Of a DNA stretch of 14,966 nt, positions 12,500 through 14,966 are shown in pieces. The stretch is taken from positions 1-14,966 of the forward strand of contig JBGPKH010000162.1 of assembly GCA_041485845.1 (NCBI GenBank), read 5' to 3'. The DNA is from OMOG01 sp041485845. Lineage in GTDB: Bacteria; Acidobacteriota; Terriglobia; Bryobacterales; Bryobacteraceae. Every line of letters begins with the position of its first letter. Position 1 is the first letter of the stretch. The notes under the pieces were generated by a model. That model was not told where the DNA came from, searched no databases, and saw nothing but the letters and a program-made list of their open reading frames with translations. Made by a program: the position numbers and the translations under genes.

Positions 12500-13324
12500 A
12501 TGCCCCAAGGTTCCCGTCCCTCGATTCTGCGCTTCGAACACGTCAACGTTTCGTTCGAAGGCGAAGCAGCGCTTTCGGACGTTTCGTTCGAAGCCTTCGA
12601 GAGGGATTCGCGGGTTATCCTGGGGGCCGCCGGCAGCGGCAAAACGGTGCTGCTGAAGACGGCGCTGGGACTGGTCAAGCCGGACTCAGGCAAGGTCTAC
12701 GCCTTTGGCAAAGACCTTACCGCCATGCGGGAAGCCGCCCTGTTTCAGATTCGCAGCAGGATCGGAATGTTGTTCCAGGAGAGCGCCCTGTTCGACTCCA
12801 TGACCATCGGGGAGAACGTGGCCTATCCGCTCGAAAACCAGAAATCCATCGAGTGCCCTCCGGACCAGGTGCTGCCGCGAGTCACGCAGGCACTGGAGTT
12901 CGTGGAGCTGGGCGGGACGCTCGAAAAGTTCCCCAGCGAGCTTTCGGGCGGTATGCGGCGCCGCGCGGCCATCGCGCGCGCGGTGGTCACGGAACCGCCA
13001 CTCGTTCTGTACGATTCGCCCACGGCGGGCCTCGACCCCATCACCGCCCACACCATCATGGCGCTAGTGATCAAGGAACGCGACGTGAGCCGCACCACCA
13101 CGCTGATTGTTACCCACCGCTACCAGGATGGGAACCTCATCGCGAATTTCCGCTACAATTCGGAACATGGGGGATTGGAGCCCGCTCGCAACGGGGCGAG
13201 CCGGGACGGGCGAACCACTTTCATGGTGATGAAAGAAGGCCGGCTCGTTTTTGAAGGCGATCAGGATCGGCTGGAATCTTCGACGGATCCCTACATTTCG
13301 AAGTTCGTGAAGCAGCGGGAATAG
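12500..13324 (+). CDS. mlaF: MlaF-type ABC transporter ATPase with a non-canonical Walker B
   Basis: The 274-residue ATPase powers the adjacent MlaE permease. Walker A is GAAGSGKT (42-49), the Q-loop glutamine is Q93 (LFQESALFDSMT), the signature is LSGGM (148-152), the D-loop is GLDP (177-180) and the H-loop is H206. Walker B reads LVLYDS (168-173): Ser173 stands where the catalytic Glu is expected. After the H-loop there is an extra stretch of about 30 residues (209-240, DGNLIANFRYN to NGASRDGRTT) before the usual last strand MVMKEGRLVFEG, longer than in E. coli MlaF. ATG 12500 follows the permease stop by 5 nt and starts directly at the ABC domain; longer in-frame starts would overlap mlaE. 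The MCE gene follows after 3 nt. Confidence 0.93.
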   Translation: MPQGSRPSILRFEHVNVSFEGEAALSDVSFEAFERDSRVILGAAGSGKTVLLKTALGLVKPDSGKVYAFGKDLTAMREAALFQIRSRIGMLFQESALFDSMTIGENVAYPLENQKSIECPPDQVLPRVTQALEFVELGGTLEKFPSELSGGMRRRAAIARAVVTEPPLVLYDSPTAGLDPITAHTIMALVIKERDVSRTTTLIVTHRYQDGNLIANFRYNSEHGGLEPARNGASRDGRTTFMVMKEGRLVFEGDQDRLESSTDPYISKFVKQRE

Positions 13325-13327
13325 AGC

Positions 13328-14404
13328 ATGCCGGATCGCAGCAAAGTACGCTGGTCGCAACTCAAGGTGGGAATCGTAGGGCTGTCCGCGTTCATCATCC
13401 TGTTCGTGCTGGTTTTCCTGCTGACCAGCTCCAAGGGAGGCTTGTTCTCGCGCAACGCCTTGCTACGCACCTACATGGACGACGCGTCGGGGATCGCCGA
13501 GGGCTCCATGGTAAGGCTCAACGGCTTCACCATCGGTTATCTGGACAAACTGCAACTTTCCACTTCGCGCGATCCCAAGCGCGCCGTGGAGTTCGACATG
13601 ATCGTGCAGGCGAAATACCTCAAGGACATCCCGGTCGACTCCGTCGCGGCTATCGCCGCCTCCAACCTGCTGGGCGACAAGTTCGTCAACATCACCAAGG
13701 GTCAGGACACCCGCACCGTGCCGGATGGCGGAGAGTTGCCTAGCCTTCAGGGGCAGGACATTCCCGAGCTGATGGCGGCCAGCGCCAAACTGCTGCAATC
13801 GTTCCAGACCATCGTGAACCGCATCGATTCCCTGCTGGCGGGAATCGAGGCAGGCAAGGGCAACATCGGGCTGCTGCTCAAAGACGACGAGCTCTACACC
13901 CGCGTGAATGGCATCGCCGCCGAAATGCAGAAGCTGCTGGTGGACGTGCGCGACAGCAACGGCACCATCAGCAAGCTGCTCCACAACGACGAGCTGTACC
14001 AGGAGCTGCGCGCGCCGCTCAAACGCCTGGATGCTATCCTGGCGGACATTCAGGGCGGGCAGGGAACCCTGGGCAAGGCGCTGAAAGACCCCGGCCTCTA
14101 TGACGACTTCCGCAAGACCGTGGGAGAGCTGAACGGCCTGCTGGCGGACCTGAACGCGGGCAAAGGAAGCGCCGGCAAGCTGTTGAAGGACGAGCAGCTC
14201 ACCAAACGCGTGGACCTCCTGGTGGCCAAGTTCAACGGCATCCTGGACAAGATGAATTCGGGTCAGGGAACGCTCGGCCAGTTCCTGGTGAATCCGCAGC
14301 TTTACCAGTCGATGACCGAAGCTACACGGGAGTTCCAGTCGCTGGCCAAGGACATGCGCGCCAATCCCAAGAAATTCCTGACCATCCGGCTGGCGCTGTT
14401 TTGA
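13328..14404 (+). CDS. MlaD-like MCE-domain protein with five 34-residue C-terminal repeats
   Basis: The 358-residue protein is the substrate-binding MCE component of the transporter, anchored in the inner membrane by one helix (KVGIVGLSAFIILFVLVFLL, 13-32) with the rest in the periplasm. The MCE domain spans about 40-135 (YMDDASGIAEGSMVRLNGFT, DKFVNITKG). A helical region of about 220 residues follows. It contains five repeats whose key glycine falls at 178, 212, 246, 280 and 314, exactly 34 residues apart; each opens like GTLGKALKDPGLY or GNIGLLLKDDELY and continues into a helix ending in LLxDxxxG. The chain ends KKFLTIRLALF. E. coli MlaD is about 180 residues, so this one is twice as long. 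Its gene starts 3 nt after the ATPase stop and overlaps the next by TTGA. Confidence 0.92.
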   Translation: MPDRSKVRWSQLKVGIVGLSAFIILFVLVFLLTSSKGGLFSRNALLRTYMDDASGIAEGSMVRLNGFTIGYLDKLQLSTSRDPKRAVEFDMIVQAKYLKDIPVDSVAAIAASNLLGDKFVNITKGQDTRTVPDGGELPSLQGQDIPELMAASAKLLQSFQTIVNRIDSLLAGIEAGKGNIGLLLKDDELYTRVNGIAAEMQKLLVDVRDSNGTISKLLHNDELYQELRAPLKRLDAILADIQGGQGTLGKALKDPGLYDDFRKTVGELNGLLADLNAGKGSAGKLLKDEQLTKRVDLLVAKFNGILDKMNSGQGTLGQFLVNPQLYQSMTEATREFQSLAKDMRANPKKFLTIRLALF

Positions 14405-14966
14405 AATCCCGCAAGCAACTCGTAGTCAACGCGGACGATTTCGGCTTCACACCAGACGTCAACGCCGGCATCGTGGAAGCGCACCGCCGCGGCATCCTCA
14501 CCGCCACCACGCTCATGGCCAATGGCGCGGCCTTCGAGGACGCCGTGCGGCTCGCGCGCGAGGTTCCCACGCTGGACGTCGGCTGCCACCTGGTGCTGGT
14601 CGGCGGCCGCGCGCTGGTCAGCGGCAAGCCGCTGCCGCCGACGGTGGCGAAGCTGCTCGGCGCTCTGGCGCGCCGCGACCTGCGCATCTACGACGAGCTC
14701 GCCGCGCAGGTACGCTCGATCGTGGATGCCGGCGTCCAGCCCACGCATCTCGACACTCACAAGCACACCCACCTGCTGCCGCCGGTGTTGGATGCCGTGG
14801 CGCGCCTGAGCGAAGAGTTCGGCATTCGCTGGGTACGCCGCCCCTTCGATTTCCCGTTGAACGCGCTCGGTGGGACGGTGCCGCGAGCCAAGCGCCTGAC
14901 CAGCGATGCGCTGGGATTGCTGCGGCGCAGGTTCCACCGCGTACTGGCAAAGCACGGGTGCCGGAC
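14401..14966 (+). CDS. ChbG/HpnK-type carbohydrate deacetylase (3'-truncated by window)
   Basis: The first 188 codons are visible. The protein begins (M)KSRKQLVVNADDFGFTPD with the YdjC/ChbG family's metal and catalytic motif ADDFG (D12, D13). It continues with GIVEAHRRGILTATTLM (24-39 region), H63 in GCHLVLVGG, and a histidine-rich motif THLDTHKHTHLLPP (115-128) whose His116, His120 and His122 are candidate metal ligands. Members remove N-acetyl groups from sugars, as ChbG does on chitooligosaccharides and HpnK on hopanoid-linked N-acetylglucosamine. The only suitable start is TTG 14401, which overlaps the MCE stop as TTGA, so translation is probably coupled. The link to a lipid transporter makes a glycolipid substrate attractive, but the HpnK assignment needs hopanoid genes nearby, which this window does not show. 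Confidence 0.88.
   Translation, partial: MKSRKQLVVNADDFGFTPDVNAGIVEAHRRGILTATTLMANGAAFEDAVRLAREVPTLDVGCHLVLVGGRALVSGKPLPPTVAKLLGALARRDLRIYDELAAQVRSIVDAGVQPTHLDTHKHTHLLPPVLDAVARLSEEFGIRWVRRPFDFPLNALGGTVPRAKRLTSDALGLLRRRFHRVLAKHGCR

Overview
The window is GC-rich (roughly 60-65% by eye) bacterial chromosome with tightly packed genes. Several proteins look like those I associate with Acidobacteriota of the Solibacter/Bryobacter type: a secreted protein with a 'LPDFICTQ' block, a secreted cytochrome c / copper-monooxygenase-like protein, an MlaF-type ATPase reading YDSPTAGLDP, and scattered short palindromes between genes. This assignment is inference from sequence style, not from a search. I see no phage, transposase, CRISPR array, tRNA or rRNA.

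Layout. (1) Bases 1-556 hold the 3' part of a frameshifted PIN-domain (VapC-like) gene that overlaps, by ATGA, a 57-residue partner of unknown function. (2) Bases 615-2342 (+) hold two secreted proteins: a PPC/DUF296-domain protein and an acidobacterial-type protein of unknown function. (3) Bases 2398-3948 (-) encode an acetolactate-synthase-like ThDP enzyme convergent with that pair. (4) Bases 3949-4420 are a non-coding, repeat-bearing gap. (5) Bases 4421-5728 (+) encode the secreted cytochrome c / PHM-like protein. (6) Bases 5806-9549 (-) run ispG, DUF2203, CYTH phosphohydrolase, methyltransferase. The last three are close together behind an extended -10 promoter; ispG has its own. (7) Bases 9614-10516 (-) encode an exported ADP-ribose/CDP-alcohol-diphosphatase-like phosphoesterase. 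(8) Bases 10704-11651 (-) encode a DmpA/NylC-type P1 peptidase. (9) Bases 11727-14966 (+) are a compact operon: MlaE permease, MlaF ATPase, MlaD/MCE protein, then a ChbG/HpnK-type deacetylase cut by the window end.

How the genes work together. The last block is the clearest system: an inner-membrane ABC lipid transporter of the Mla/MCE class, with genes 5 nt and 3 nt apart, followed by a carbohydrate deacetylase related to the hopanoid protein HpnK through a TTGA overlap. Two features stand out. The MCE protein carries five C-terminal repeats spaced exactly 34 residues apart, and the ATPase has Ser where the catalytic Walker B Glu is expected. The remaining genes look like ordinary housekeeping or accessory genes. 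I found no convincing wholly new system; the MCE operon is the best candidate for closer study.
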